Source: JASEGV01 sp947085285
GTDB lineage: Bacteria; Bacteroidota; Ignavibacteria; UBA10030; BY39
NCBI GenBank assembly: GCA_947085285.1
Contig: CAMTVZ010000122.1
Span: 1-18,879 of the forward strand
Direction: 5' to 3'
Length of the DNA stretch: 18,879 bases
How positions within the stretch are numbered: the stretch's first letter is position 1; the number at the start of each line of letters is the position of its first letter. The notes beneath the pieces were generated by a model. The model ran no database searches. It was not told the DNA's origin and was given only the letters and a program-made list of their open reading frames with translations. A program made the position numbers and the translations under genes. Below are positions 1 to 6,857 of this stretch, one piece after another.

Positions 1-1
1 C

Positions 2-50
2 GCCTGCACGGGCAGGCTTCGTCGTCCCGCGTTTCGCGGGACTCCTCGCA
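2..50. repeat. Nested palindromic dispersed-type repeat
   Basis: Two hairpins lie next to each other: arms gcctgc/gcaggc (2-7 and 12-17) and tcccgcg/cgcggga (25-31 and 35-41). On the minus strand the flanking text reads 'cattgcgaggagt...acgacgaagc', which I recognise from memory as a dispersed intergenic repeat of many draft bacterial genomes, here with an extra palindrome inside it. No gene is visible between 1 and 255. Confidence 0.6.
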
Positions 51-105
51 ATGACAATTTGCTTACTTTTTGGTCAGCCTCTTAATGATAAAAATAGAAG
101 AATAT

Positions 106-143
106 AAACTGTTTCTCCAAAGGAGTCCTTCGGACAACAGTTT
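106..143. repeat. Cruciform-like repeat with two inner hairpins
   Basis: Outer arms aaactgtt (106-113) and aacagttt (136-143) enclose two abutting hairpins, ctccaaaggag (115-125) and gtccttcggac (125-135). The inner 21 bases (115-135) recur exactly at 1592-1612, so this is a mobile or dispersed repeat unit rather than chance structure. Confidence 0.65.
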
Positions 144-161
144 CAGAATGTAAAAACGTAA

Positions 162-177
162 AACGTTTTAAAACGTT
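162..177. repeat. Perfect 16-bp palindrome upstream of the DUF454 gene
   Basis: The sequence aacgttttaaaacgtt is a perfect palindrome, preceded by a further aacgt at 155-159. It lies about 40 bp upstream of the -35 element at 219. It could be a regulator site or simple AT-rich symmetry; nothing here decides between them. Confidence 0.4.
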
Positions 178-218
178 CTTCAAAATCTGCTGTCTAACAA
201 TATTTTAGAAGTTTCTAA

Positions 219-247
219 TTGAAATTCACCATAATTATTGGTATAAT
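219..247 (+). promoter_or_regulatory. Sigma-70-type promoter of the DUF454 gene
   Basis: TTGAAA (219-224), a 17-bp spacer and a perfect TATAAT (242-247). The expected start of transcription is around 254-256, which is the ATG itself (256). No Shine-Dalgarno sequence can fit in between, so the mRNA is probably leaderless or nearly so. Confidence 0.6.
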
Positions 248-255
248 TTCATAGA

Positions 256-639
256 ATGAAACCGAAAACGTATCACGGTATTGCTCGATTGGCTTTATTA
301 GTAGCTGGAAATATTTTTGTTGGACTTGGGATATTAGGCATATTCCTGCCACTTCTGCCGGCGACCCCGTTTTTTCTTTTAGCGGCAGCTTGTTTTGCAA
401 AAAGTTCTCCCAAGTTTTATGATTGGTTGATTAACAATAGATGGTTCGGAAGTTATTTAAAAAATTATAGAGACAATAAGGGGATTCCAAAAAAAATTAA
501 AATAGTTTCAATTTTAATTTTATGGATTGTTATGCTCAGCACAATTCTTTTGGCAGTTGAATCAACACTAATCAAAGTTATTTTATTAATTATTGCAATC
601 GGTGTTACTATTCATATTAGCCGCATCAGAACAATTTGA
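256..639 (+). CDS. DUF454 (YbaN-type) small inner-membrane protein
   Basis: This 127-aa protein carries the signature of the DUF454 family: a first hydrophobic segment running into 'GLGILGIFLPLLPATPFFLLAAACFAKSS' territory (about residues 22-51), then the conserved 'WLINNRWFG' stretch (57-65) and a basic 'NKGIPKK' loop. A C-terminal hydrophobic region (about 81-122) probably forms two further helices. Length matches the family. The biochemical role of DUF454 proteins is unknown; they are integral inner-membrane proteins. The ATG at 256 agrees with the usual N-terminus of the family and lies only 8 bases after a TATAAT box, which argues for leaderless translation. A membrane protein on the same strand follows 46 bases downstream and may be co-transcribed. 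Confidence 0.85.
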   Translation: MKPKTYHGIARLALLVAGNIFVGLGILGIFLPLLPATPFFLLAAACFAKSSPKFYDWLINNRWFGSYLKNYRDNKGIPKKIKIVSILILWIVMLSTILLAVESTLIKVILLIIAIGVTIHISRIRTI

Positions 640-685
640 AGTTATAAAAAAAATATTTAATTTTAAAAAAATTATAAGGACAAAT

Positions 686-1492
686 ATGAAACGAACAATT
701 ATATTTTGGATAATATCACTCATTATCACACTCGGTGCAGCGATATATCAGCGTTCTACCGGACCGACATATCCCATAAGTGGTAAAATAAATTTTGACG
801 GCAAAGATATTAAATACTCTTTGAATAGAAGCCACGGAGGCACAACAAACCATACCGTCGAAATAAAAACTGACAATCCTGCTATTGAAGGTTATGTAAT
901 TTGGAAACGATATAAAACAAACGACGATTGGACTAAAGCACCGATGTTATATAAAGACGGAACTTTGTCGGCCGAACTTCCGCATCAACCGCCTGCTGGC
1001 AAGCTACAGTATCAGGTGATATTGAGTGCTGAAGGTAAAACATTTATACTCCCAGAAAAAGATTCGGCAATAATTCGTTTTAAGGGAGATGTGCCATCTT
1101 TGTTTTTAATTATTCATGTGTTGGCAATGTTCACCGGAATGTTATTCTCCAATCGCGCTGCAATTGAAGCCTTCAGAAAGGAGGCAAATTTAAAATTCCT
1201 AACATTGAGCACGCTTGGCTTAATTACGGTCGGCGGTATGATTTTAGGTCCCATAGTTCAAAAGTATGCCTTTGGTGCCTACTGGACTGGCTGGCCGCTC
1301 GGCACCGATCTTACCGACAACAAAACAGCTATCGCATTTATAGCTTGGATACTTGCGGCTATTTCGGTTTATAAATTTAAAAATCCAAGACGATGGGTAA
1401 TTGCTGCCGCAATTATCACCCTCGCAATTTATCTGATTCCCCACAGTCTCTTGGGATCGGAATTGGATTACAGCAAACTTCCGCAACAGTAA
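686..1492 (+). CDS. Uncharacterised membrane protein with periplasmic beta domain
   Basis: I do not recognise this 268-aa protein. The start at 686 is chosen over an upstream ATG at 593 because 'aagga' lies 5 bases before it, the 593 start would overlap the previous gene, and it puts a signal-anchor helix (residues 4-20) at the N-terminus. Residues about 25-133 look extracytoplasmic and beta-rich, including 'YVIWKRYKTNDDW' and 'GKLQYQVIL', resembling an immunoglobulin-like fold. Four hydrophobic segments follow (about 137-155, 170-190, 212-230, 237-253), with histidines H144 in the first and H253 at the end of the last. The layout would suit a sensor or a haem- or metal-linked membrane protein, but no motif proves it. 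Confidence 0.8.
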   Translation: MKRTIIFWIISLIITLGAAIYQRSTGPTYPISGKINFDGKDIKYSLNRSHGGTTNHTVEIKTDNPAIEGYVIWKRYKTNDDWTKAPMLYKDGTLSAELPHQPPAGKLQYQVILSAEGKTFILPEKDSAIIRFKGDVPSLFLIIHVLAMFTGMLFSNRAAIEAFRKEANLKFLTLSTLGLITVGGMILGPIVQKYAFGAYWTGWPLGTDLTDNKTAIAFIAWILAAISVYKFKNPRRWVIAAAIITLAIYLIPHSLLGSELDYSKLPQQ

Positions 1493-1503
1493 TTGTTTTG
1501 ATA

Positions 1504-1732
1504 CGAGCGACTCACTTCTGGGCATCTCTAAAAACTGTTTTTTTACCACAGAGGACACAAAGTATTTTCACAAAGAGCAATAAAATCCCTGCTCCAAAGG
1601 AGTCCTTCGGACCTGCGTGCCGAACACTTCGGCAGGCAGGAATACTTTGTGACCTTTGTGCCTGCTTCGTGTCCTTGCGGTTAAATTCATTTTTGAGTTT
1701 TTAGAAATGCCCTTCTGAAAGTGAGTCGCTCG
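1504..1732. repeat. 229-bp imperfect foldback repeat (MITE-like)
   Basis: The ends are perfect 12-bp inverted repeats (cgagcgactcac at 1504-1515; gtgagtcgctcg at 1721-1732). The symmetry continues inward with gaps: 'gggcat..ctaaaaact' on the left (1520-1536) against 'agtttttag...atgccc' on the right (1696-1713), then 'ccacagaggacacaaag' (1546-1562) against 'cgtgtccttgcgg' (1668-1680). The centre holds the 21-base unit shared with 115-135 and a hairpin, arms tgccgaa/ttcggca (1618-1624 and 1628-1634). No gene is visible in 1493-1888. The small open frames in it are by-products of the symmetry. Confidence 0.7.
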
Positions 1733-1813
1733 TTGGCAAAAATTTCTCGCCCCCCCTAACAAGTTATAAATCAACAACTTACAGAGAGGAACCCACCACA
1801 TTTTTTTATCGTA

Positions 1814-1862
1814 ACAAATTTGTCATACCCCTCTTGACTATACGACAATTTTGTCGTATATT
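1814..1862 (+). promoter_or_regulatory. Promoter with palindromic operator for the RecA-like/PolB2 operon
   Basis: TTGACT (1834-1839), a 17-bp spacer and TATATT (1857-1862) form a strong promoter. Between and overlapping the two boxes sits a perfect palindrome with 9-bp arms tatacgaca (1839-1847) and tgtcgtata (1852-1860), spacer attt. A repressor bound there would block RNA polymerase. A second site, acaaatttgtc (1814-1824), matches the operator core acaattttgtc (1845-1855) at 10 of 11 positions, with 31 bp (three helical turns) between the two. Transcription should start near 1869, about 20 bases before the ATG at 1889. The repressor is unknown; a LexA-type regulator is one possibility. Confidence 0.75.
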
Positions 1863-1888
1863 TCCATAGAACTAAACACATCTTTATA

Positions 1889-2548
1889 ATGCAAAACATC
1901 ATTGTACATAATCGAACAATTACGCAAGCGGCGTTTACTAACGAAATCACTGATTTGCCGGCAGCTTCTATTTTTTTTATTTATGGAAGCAACCGTGTTT
2001 TTCAGCTATCGCTGACACTTGCTGCACACGCTTTGATTAAAGGTAAATCAATAGCCGTTATTGACGGATGCTGCCGTTTCGATGTACATACTATTTCCAA
2101 CTTTGCACGTCAGCGGCGCATAAATCCGGATATCTTGTTAAAACGGATTTATATTTCTCGCGGCTTCACATCGTACCAGATGGAAGCGACAATAAATAAC
2201 CGCCTCGAACAATTCCTGAAAAAAATTAATTCAAACACCGTTATGATATTCGGATTGTTGGATACATTTTACGACGAACAGGTTCCGTTCTATCAGGTTA
2301 ATAATATGTTTCAGCGAATCGTCGGGCATTTAAAACAAATGAAAGAAAAAGGAATTTCAATTTTACTCGCATCCGAAGAACGAAAAGTTTTACCTAAAGA
2401 ACGCAACCAGTTTTTCGACATACTTAAACAAAACGCCGATACAATTTATCAACTTTTAGAAGAGAGCAACGATATAAAACAAATAAGGAACAATAATTAT
2501 GGGACGAACACTACCAACATTCACAAGAATCATCGACAGCGAGATTGA
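1889..2548 (+). CDS. RecA/RadA-fold protein without Walker A lysine (PolB2-associated)
   Basis: This 219-aa protein reads like a RecA/RadA core with lost catalytic residues. 'IYGSNRVFQL' (31-40) stands where Walker A should be: G33 remains but the final GK(S/T) is F38-Q39-L40, so ATP hydrolysis is unlikely. 'IAVIDG' (55-60) matches the strand after Walker A, and 'RIYISRGFTSYQ' (86-97) recalls the RadA 'RAYNSDHQ' motif. 'TVMIFGLLDTFYDE' (117-130) sits at Walker B, and 'GISILLASEE' (155-164) follows as the next strand. It is the first gene after the operator promoter and overlaps the next gene by 50 bases. Inferred role: an accessory or DNA-loading partner of the polymerase encoded two genes downstream, comparable in logic to the degenerate RecA protein ImuA. 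No Shine-Dalgarno sequence is visible. Fold assignment is from motif pattern only. Confidence 0.75.
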   Translation: MQNIIVHNRTITQAAFTNEITDLPAASIFFIYGSNRVFQLSLTLAAHALIKGKSIAVIDGCCRFDVHTISNFARQRRINPDILLKRIYISRGFTSYQMEATINNRLEQFLKKINSNTVMIFGLLDTFYDEQVPFYQVNNMFQRIVGHLKQMKEKGISILLASEERKVLPKERNQFFDILKQNADTIYQLLEESNDIKQIRNNNYGTNTTNIHKNHRQRD

Positions 2549-2840
2549 AAGCTGGTCGAAATACAAACGCGGACTTCGCAAAGAAGATCAGGCAATATTC
2601 GACGAACTCTTCCGCTCAGCACGTATTCACCTTGCAGAAAATTTTTATGCCATTCGAGCAATTCCATTCGAAAGCATCATCATTTCGATGCTGATTGAAC
2701 AAAGAAAGTTAATTAAGCAACTGCAAGAACAAATCGATAGAATTAATTCGGTAGAAATACTTACCGAACAAACAATAAATTCGAAATCCGAAACAAATCC
2801 AAAATTTAAAACTCAAAACATTTTGAATTTTGGAATTTGA
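2499..2840 (+). CDS. Small 'MGRT' PolB2-associated protein
   Basis: This 113-aa soluble protein begins MGRTLPTFTRIIDSE and has a conserved-looking core 'SWSKYKRGLRKEDQAIFDELF' split over residues 19-39, then 'IPFESIIISMLIEQRKLIKQLQEQI' over 55-79, predicted helical and possibly coiled-coil near 65-83. From memory, short archaeal proteins with the same MGRT start and 'FRRALRKEDQ.FD.LF' core occur next to inactivated-type PolB2 genes; no function is known to me. The start at 2499 has 'aagga' (2485-2489) 9 bases upstream and lies inside the end of the RecA-like gene, implying coupled translation. The tail after about residue 85 is low-complexity and is encoded by AT-rich repeat-like DNA, so it is probably a recent extension. 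Likely an adaptor between its two neighbours (inference). Confidence 0.75.
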   Translation: MGRTLPTFTRIIDSEIESWSKYKRGLRKEDQAIFDELFRSARIHLAENFYAIRAIPFESIIISMLIEQRKLIKQLQEQIDRINSVEILTEQTINSKSETNPKFKTQNILNFGI

Positions 2841-2880
2841 AATTGTTTAGAGTTTCGTGCTTCGAATTCCGAATTTTAAC
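2799..2880. repeat. AT-rich hairpin and low-complexity spacer before polB2
   Basis: Arms ccaaaatt (2799-2806) and aattttgg (2826-2833) frame a second small hairpin, caaaa/ttttg (2814-2825). The following text (gaatttgaaattgtttagagtttcgtgcttcgaatt in outline, 2833-2868) is typical of dispersed intergenic spacer repeats in FCB draft genomes. It overlaps the last codons of the MGRT gene. It may attenuate read-through into polB2, but no U-tract follows. Confidence 0.35.
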
Positions 2881-2906
2881 TCCTTAATCTTGAAGTGTAA
2901 TTCACA

Positions 2907-5306
2907 ATGGCTACTTTAAAATCCAAAATTATTACCGCTTGGCTCTTCGACGTTTATCCTTCTAATAAAGGAATAACTATCTGGCTGATAGACGAAGAAG
3001 GGGTAAAACACACATGCTATGCCGATTTTTCCCCATCGTTTTATCTGTATCTCAATCAATCGGATATCAAGCGGGCTGAAGTTTTAGCAACACGTTTGCG
3101 AATTCCGGTTTCTACACATCGTACAACGAAACGTGAATTATATTCGAACGAAGAATGGAACGTTCTGCAAGTGAACGTTCACGACACAATGAAATTTCGT
3201 GAAGCAGTTTGGTTTTTTGAAAAATATTTTCCACCGTTTGCTTTTTACGACTCGAATATTTTGCCAGCTCAACTTTATTTTTACCACACAGGGCTTTTTC
3301 CTCTTGCTTTCGGCGAGTATCGAATAGACGAGAAAGGAAAGCTGGTTGAATTTACTTTGTCGGACAGCCGCGAAACATTCGAATACACACTGCCTCCACT
3401 TGCAATAATGAACATACGTAACGTTAATAATTTTCTACCCCCAAAATACCATTCAATAATTCAACTCGAAATATCGTACGAAGATACTTCGTATTTGCTC
3501 GAGCGACTCAACGAGTCGAGTCGTCGACAAAATCCTGTAGAACTTCTGGAGGCGCTTAACTGGCATCTTCACCGCTTCGACCCTGATGTAATTTTAACAG
3601 AATACGGCGATGCCTCGCTTATGCCAACTTTTGCAAAGCTTTCGAAACAATATAACGTTCCTCTTTTGTTCAATAGAGATCGAAGCGTTGGATTTTTTAC
3701 AACGAAGGAATCGAGTTACTTTCAGTACGGGAAAATCGTTCACAAGGAGGGCGCCTTCGAACTTGCTGGGAGATGGCATATTGATGTGCACAACTCTTTT
3801 ACAGTAGCTGAATCTTTCCTCGACGGATTATACGACATTGCACGCATTACCCAAATTCCCATTCAGCGGCAGGCACGCGCATCAATCGGCACAGGGCTTT
3901 CTTCTATTCAACTTTCGTGGGCATACCGGAACAACATTTTGATTCCGTCGAAGAAGCACGAGCCGGAAGATTTTAAATCTGCTGAAATACTTTTGCTTGC
4001 CGACCGCGGTGGATTAATTTTTCAGCCGCCTATCGGATACTATGAAGATGTTGCCGAACTCGATTTTGTATCGATGTATCCAACGATTATGGTGCGGCAT
4101 AATGTTTCTCCCGAAACTATTAACTGTCGATGCTGCAGTAACGATAACTTCACAAAGGTTATCAGATTATTAGATCAGACGAAACCTTCGGGAGGTTCAG
4201 TAAAAACCGTTCCCGAACTCGGCTACAGAATTTGCAACAAGCGCGAGGGCATTGTACCTGCAACACTGCGCGCAGTTTTAGAAAAGCGTGCTTACTACAA
4301 ACAAAAAAAACAGCAACTCAAGTATGCAGGCAACCCCCTTTGGCAGGTTTACGATAACCGTCAGTCGGCTTTGAAGTGGATGCTTGTAACTTGTTTTGGC
4401 TATTTGGGTTATAAGAATGCTCGCTTCGGTAAAATCGAAGCTCACGAGTCGGTGAATGCTTTTTCGCGCGATGCAATTTTACAGGCAAAAGAAATTGCCG
4501 AAAGTCGCGGCTTCAAACTTCTGCACGCAATTATAGATTGTATGTGGTTGAAAAAAACGGGAGCTACAGAAAATGATTATTTAAATTTATGCAAAGAGAT
4601 AGAAGCAAAAGTCGGCATTGATATTTCGTTAGAGGGAATTTACAACTGGATACTTTATCCTGCATCGAAGATGGATGCACTGCTTCCGACTGCAAACAGA
4701 TATGTCGGTTATTACAAAAGCGGTGAAGTGAAAATTCGAGGTATAGAAATTCGCCGAAAAGATACCCCCAAATTTATTAAGATGATGCAAGGAGCGATGT
4801 TGGAAAAACTTTCGTCGGCAAAATCGGTTGCTGAAGTTGCTGCCCTTGTACCTGAAGTTTTGGAAGTTGTGCGTGAGTATATTGCACACTTGCAAGCCGG
4901 CAGCGTTAACCCGATGGAGCTTGTAATACGGCGGAACATTTCGCAGGAAGCAAGCGAGTATTCTAACAACAGTGTTACTGCAGTAGTTACACGTTTGATT
5001 GAAGAAGCGGGAGTTCATCTTGCAGCGGGTGAGCGAATAGAGTACATACTGATTGATCAATCGGGCAAGCGCAAGCCTGAGAAAGCAAAACCGCTTTCGC
5101 TTTATGCGTTCGAAGACGGTTACGATATAGAAAAATACACAGAGCTTGCCCTCAAAGCTGTAGAAACTTTACTGCTGCCATTCGGGTGGGACGTGGATAA
5201 GTTAAAGATGGAATTGGGGCTAACTAAAAAATGCGTACGAGTAATAAAACCAATCAGGAGTAGAAAAAGGTTATTGGCGTCAGCAACTGATATGTTGGCG
5301 ATATAG
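2907..5306 (+). CDS. polB2: Family B DNA polymerase, PolB2 type, with altered motif C
   Basis: This 799-aa protein has the B-family polymerase order. An N-terminal domain (1-170) precedes a degenerate 3'-5' exonuclease domain (about 180-345) where Exo I reads 'IIQLEISYED' instead of DxE and Exo II reads 'DPDVILTEYGDASLMP' without the usual Asp. Motif A is 'LDFVSMYPT' (D386), the fingers segment is 'GIVPATLRAVLEKR' (448-461), motif B is 'ALKWMLVTCFGYLGY' (K490), and motif C is 'LLHAIIDCMW' (538-547). There the canonical YGDTDS has become HAIIDC, so the first Asp is I542 while the second, D544, survives. The thumb includes 'NRYVGY' (597-602) and 'RGIEIRRKD' (611-619). Exonuclease is probably dead; polymerase may be weak or specialised. 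It matches the PolB2 clade, described as inactivated in archaea with a few bacterial members. It is the third gene of the operator-controlled operon, so a role in translesion synthesis or repair is likely (inference). Confidence 0.9.
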   Translation: MATLKSKIITAWLFDVYPSNKGITIWLIDEEGVKHTCYADFSPSFYLYLNQSDIKRAEVLATRLRIPVSTHRTTKRELYSNEEWNVLQVNVHDTMKFREAVWFFEKYFPPFAFYDSNILPAQLYFYHTGLFPLAFGEYRIDEKGKLVEFTLSDSRETFEYTLPPLAIMNIRNVNNFLPPKYHSIIQLEISYEDTSYLLERLNESSRRQNPVELLEALNWHLHRFDPDVILTEYGDASLMPTFAKLSKQYNVPLLFNRDRSVGFFTTKESSYFQYGKIVHKEGAFELAGRWHIDVHNSFTVAESFLDGLYDIARITQIPIQRQARASIGTGLSSIQLSWAYRNNILIPSKKHEPEDFKSAEILLLADRGGLIFQPPIGYYEDVAELDFVSMYPTIMVRHNVSPETINCRCCSNDNFTKVIRLLDQTKPSGGSVKTVPELGYRICNKREGIVPATLRAVLEKRAYYKQKKQQLKYAGNPLWQVYDNRQSALKWMLVTCFGYLGYKNARFGKIEAHESVNAFSRDAILQAKEIAESRGFKLLHAIIDCMWLKKTGATENDYLNLCKEIEAKVGIDISLEGIYNWILYPASKMDALLPTANRYVGYYKSGEVKIRGIEIRRKDTPKFIKMMQGAMLEKLSSAKSVAEVAALVPEVLEVVREYIAHLQAGSVNPMELVIRRNISQEASEYSNNSVTAVVTRLIEEAGVHLAAGERIEYILIDQSGKRKPEKAKPLSLYAFEDGYDIEKYTELALKAVETLLLPFGWDVDKLKMELGLTKKCVRVIKPIRSRKRLLASATDMLAI

Positions 5307-5352
5307 TCAGAGAGGAACGATATGGTGTATAAAATTGATTTGTTTTTGTATA

Positions 5353-5531
5353 CTACTCGTAAGTATCATTGAATCCTATTGCTTTCCATTCCCACGATCT
5401 TTTAACTGCCAATAGGGTGGAGAGGTAATAATGAGATGAACCGATTCATCGGAAACCTCTTTCATTTTTCGAGAATCACCGATGATTATTTTGTGTGTTG
5501 TTTCTATGTTGTTACCTCTTATGGATTTGAT
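5353..5531 (-). pseudogene. Remnant of a TSPPYW DNA methyltransferase
   Basis: Read on the minus strand, 5531-5376 is open without a start codon and encodes 'TTHKIIIGDSRKM' followed by 'DESVHLIITSPPYWQLKD'. This is the start of a DNA amino-methyltransferase, with the catalytic TSPPYW motif at 5409-5426. After 'RGNGKQ' a TAG (5376-5378) ends the frame, but the neighbouring frame continues the same protein as 'AIGFNDTYE' to a TAG at 5353-5355, so a one-base deletion near 5380 is visible. A TAA (5532-5534) closes it upstream. Only about 60 codons of a protein of several hundred remain. It lies just downstream of clpX on the same strand. It is probably a relic of a restriction-modification or orphan methyltransferase gene. 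The rest of 5307-5588 shows nothing. Confidence 0.8.
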
Positions 5532-5588
5532 TTACTTAAAGCCACCGGTTCGCCTAATTCTCATAATTACGTATTGCGTTTTATTTTA

Positions 5589-6854
5589 TTACCCTGTCGC
5601 TTTTTGTTTGCCGTAAATGTACACCGCGTCTTCTTTCTTTAAAAGTGCTTCCTTCGTAATAATACACTTTGTTAAGTTTTGGTGTGTCGGCAGATTATAC
5701 ATTGTATCGAGCATAGTATCTTCGAGTATTGAGCGTAATGCCCTTGCACCGGTTCCCCGTTGAATTGCCTTTCTGACTATAGCTCGCAGCGCCTCCTCTT
5801 CAAATTCTAATTCTACCCCCTCAATCATAAATAATTTCTTGTATTGCTTAACGAGTGCATTTTTAGGTTGGGTCAGTATATTCATCAGGGCTTCTTCGTT
5901 TAATGAATGGAGCGAAGAAACGACTGGCAAGCGTCCTACAAACTCAGGAATCAATCCATATTTCAGTAAATCTTCCGGTTCTATCAATGCTAAATATTCG
6001 TCTTTGATTTGTTCTTTTTTACCTTTGATAGGAGCCCCAAAGCCGATAGGGCTTCGGTCGATACGCCGTGCAATTATTTTATCAATCCCTTCGAATGCAC
6101 CGCCACAAATAAACAAAATATTTTTCGTGTTTACATGAATCAAGTTTTGTTCGGGATGCTTCCTCCCTCCTTTGGGAGGTACACCGGCAATCGTCCCTTC
6201 CAAAATTTTTAGTAATGCCTGCTGAACACCTTCTCCCGAAACATCGCGGGTAATCGACATGTTATCGCTTTTGCGTGCAATCTTATCGATTTCATCTATG
6301 TAAACTATTCCCCGTTCAGCTTTTTCGACATCATAATCGGAGTTTTGCAATAGATGGAGCAAAACTGTTTCGACATCGTCGCCAACATATCCGGCTTCAG
6401 TTAAGGTAGTTGCATCGGCGATAGCAAAAGGGACATCTAAAATTTTTGCAAGAGTTTGAGCTAAAAGAGTTTTACCAGTACCTGTGGGACCAACAAGTAA
6501 AATATTGCTCTTCTCGATTTCTACATCGTCGTGCTCGCCGAATACTTTTTCTGAATTTATTCTTTTATAATGATTATAGACTGCAACCGCCAGTGTTTTT
6601 TTAGCATGTTCTTGACCGACCACATATTCGTCGAGTGATTTTTTTATTTTAATAGGGGTTGGAAGTTCGTGCTTTATTTTTCGTCGTTGTAAAGTTGACG
6701 AAATCTTATTTTTTAAAATATCAACCGAACTTACAACGCAGCTATCGCATATAAAAGCTTCGTTACCGGCTATCATACCTCTTACTTCTTCGCTACGCCT
6801 ACCACAAAACGAACATTTTATGATATCGGTCGATTTGTTTTTTCTGTCATTCAT
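5589..6854 (-). CDS. clpX: ClpX, ATPase subunit of the ClpXP protease
   Basis: The protein (421 aa) is the hexameric AAA+ unfoldase that recognises tagged or damaged proteins and threads them into ClpP in the cytoplasm. All expected parts are present: an N-terminal zinc-binding domain (C14, C17, C36, C39), Walker A 'GPTGTGKT' (122-129), pore loop 'GYVG' (155-158), Walker B 'IVYIDEID' (183-190), the 'RKH' loop (231-233) and the ClpP-docking 'IGF' loop (270-272). Length is normal. It starts 3 bases after clpP ends and has only a weak A-rich ribosome site within the clpP tail, so it is likely translated by coupling. Last gene of the tig-clpP-clpX operon. Confidence 0.98.
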   Translation of the reverse strand: MNDRKNKSTDIIKCSFCGRRSEEVRGMIAGNEAFICDSCVVSSVDILKNKISSTLQRRKIKHELPTPIKIKKSLDEYVVGQEHAKKTLAVAVYNHYKRINSEKVFGEHDDVEIEKSNILLVGPTGTGKTLLAQTLAKILDVPFAIADATTLTEAGYVGDDVETVLLHLLQNSDYDVEKAERGIVYIDEIDKIARKSDNMSITRDVSGEGVQQALLKILEGTIAGVPPKGGRKHPEQNLIHVNTKNILFICGGAFEGIDKIIARRIDRSPIGFGAPIKGKKEQIKDEYLALIEPEDLLKYGLIPEFVGRLPVVSSLHSLNEEALMNILTQPKNALVKQYKKLFMIEGVELEFEEEALRAIVRKAIQRGTGARALRSILEDTMLDTMYNLPTHQNLTKCIITKEALLKKEDAVYIYGKQKATG

Positions 6855-6857
6855 CTT

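Noticed and set aside
593..685. Upstream ATG extension of the membrane-protein gene
   Set aside because: It overlaps the previous gene and lacks a ribosome site, while ATG 686 has 'aagga' and gives a normal signal anchor.
1393..1801. Overlapping open frames on both strands in the 1500-1800 region
   Set aside because: They arise from the foldback repeat and the end of the membrane-protein gene; no family resemblance or ribosome site.
5436..5642. Plus-strand open frame of 68 codons
   Set aside because: It lies opposite the methyltransferase relic and the end of clpX; the minus-strand reading has recognisable motifs and this one has none.
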